Positions 8,950-9,033 of a stretch of DNA of 9,033 nucleotides are shown here, one piece after another. The position numbers and the translations under genes were made by a program. Each line of letters begins with the position of its first letter. The first letter of the stretch is position 1. The notes beneath the pieces are model-generated. The model was not told the origin of the DNA and ran no database searches. It worked only from the letters and a program-made list of their open reading frames with translations. The DNA is from an uncultured Oscillospiraceae bacterium (lineage in GTDB: Bacteria; Bacillota; Clostridia; Oscillospirales; Oscillospiraceae): assembly GCA_949093475.1 (NCBI GenBank), contig CARXAY010000041.1:1-9033 (forward strand). Direction: 5' to 3'.

Positions 8950-9033
8950 CCGATTAGAATGCGGGAAGATGGGTTGTCGCCGCCCACCGCACGTTGAAAC
9001 GGCGGCGAAGCACCAAAAGTTATTGGTTAAGAG
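8950..9033 (+). other. Leader or 5' end of an unidentified plus-strand transcript (cut by window)
   Basis: Downstream of the plus promoter, TCGCCGCC (8977-8984) and GGCGGCGA (9001-9008) form a perfect 8-bp stem around a 16-nt loop. No start codon with a convincing ribosome binding site is visible. The ATG at 8969 is open to the edge but lacks a spaced Shine-Dalgarno. The stretch may be a structured mRNA leader or the beginning of a small RNA. I do not recognise a family. Confidence 0.4.

Noticed and set aside
8969..9033. Plus-strand ATG at 8969 as the start of a coding gene
   Set aside because: It has no spaced Shine-Dalgarno, the readable peptide is too short to judge, and the stem at 8977-9008 suggests leader RNA. 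It stays open rather than being called.

Overview
The window is almost entirely one very large protein gene read on the minus strand, followed on the right by a short non-coding stretch and a tRNA-Gln gene. The organism is most likely a moderately high-GC gut Clostridia of the Oscillospiraceae type (Flavonifractor/Oscillibacter-like). This is inference. It rests on the Gram-positive Sec signal peptide, the mosaic of F5/8C, Big_2, InlB-type and FIVAR-like modules ending in TETKPDGTK-type repeats, GC-rich codon use beside AT-rich intergenic DNA, sigma-A promoters with 17-bp spacers, and a tRNA with an encoded CCA end.

Positions 1-8487 (minus) hold an uninterrupted reading frame of 2829 codons that starts at 8487 and runs off the left edge without a stop. 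It encodes a secreted surface protein. From the N-terminus the order is: signal peptide; two divergent F5/8C (discoidin-like) domains; a short PEGA/carboxypeptidase-regulatory-like beta domain; a third F5/8C-like domain; two carboxypeptidase-regulatory-like domains; a concanavalin/LamG-like jelly roll; a long stalk of Ig-like, Big_2, Fn3-like and InlB-type repeats; three FIVAR-like helical repeats; a Gly/Ser linker; and the start of a TETKPDGTK-type repeat. The putative glycan-binding modules are at the distal end and the stalk and helical modules nearer the presumed wall anchor, which is the layout of an adhesin. No catalytic domain is visible. The cell-wall anchor, perhaps S-layer-homology domains, would lie beyond the left edge.

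Positions 8488-8700 are the control region of this gene: a good promoter (TTGCAT, 17 bp, TAAAAT), an AT-rich dyad just upstream, and a leader of about 95 nt with three consecutive hairpins. Two of these depend on G-U pairs that exist only in the minus-strand RNA.

Positions 8701-8874 form a complete minus-strand tRNA-Gln(CUG) unit: consensus promoter, tRNA and intrinsic terminator. A divergent plus-strand promoter at 8921-8949 drives a transcript whose product lies beyond the right edge.

The long plus-strand open frames over 307-7101 are shadows of the big gene. They stay open because it almost never uses TTA, CTA or TCA codons. I see no CRISPR array, insertion sequence, phage gene or defence system.
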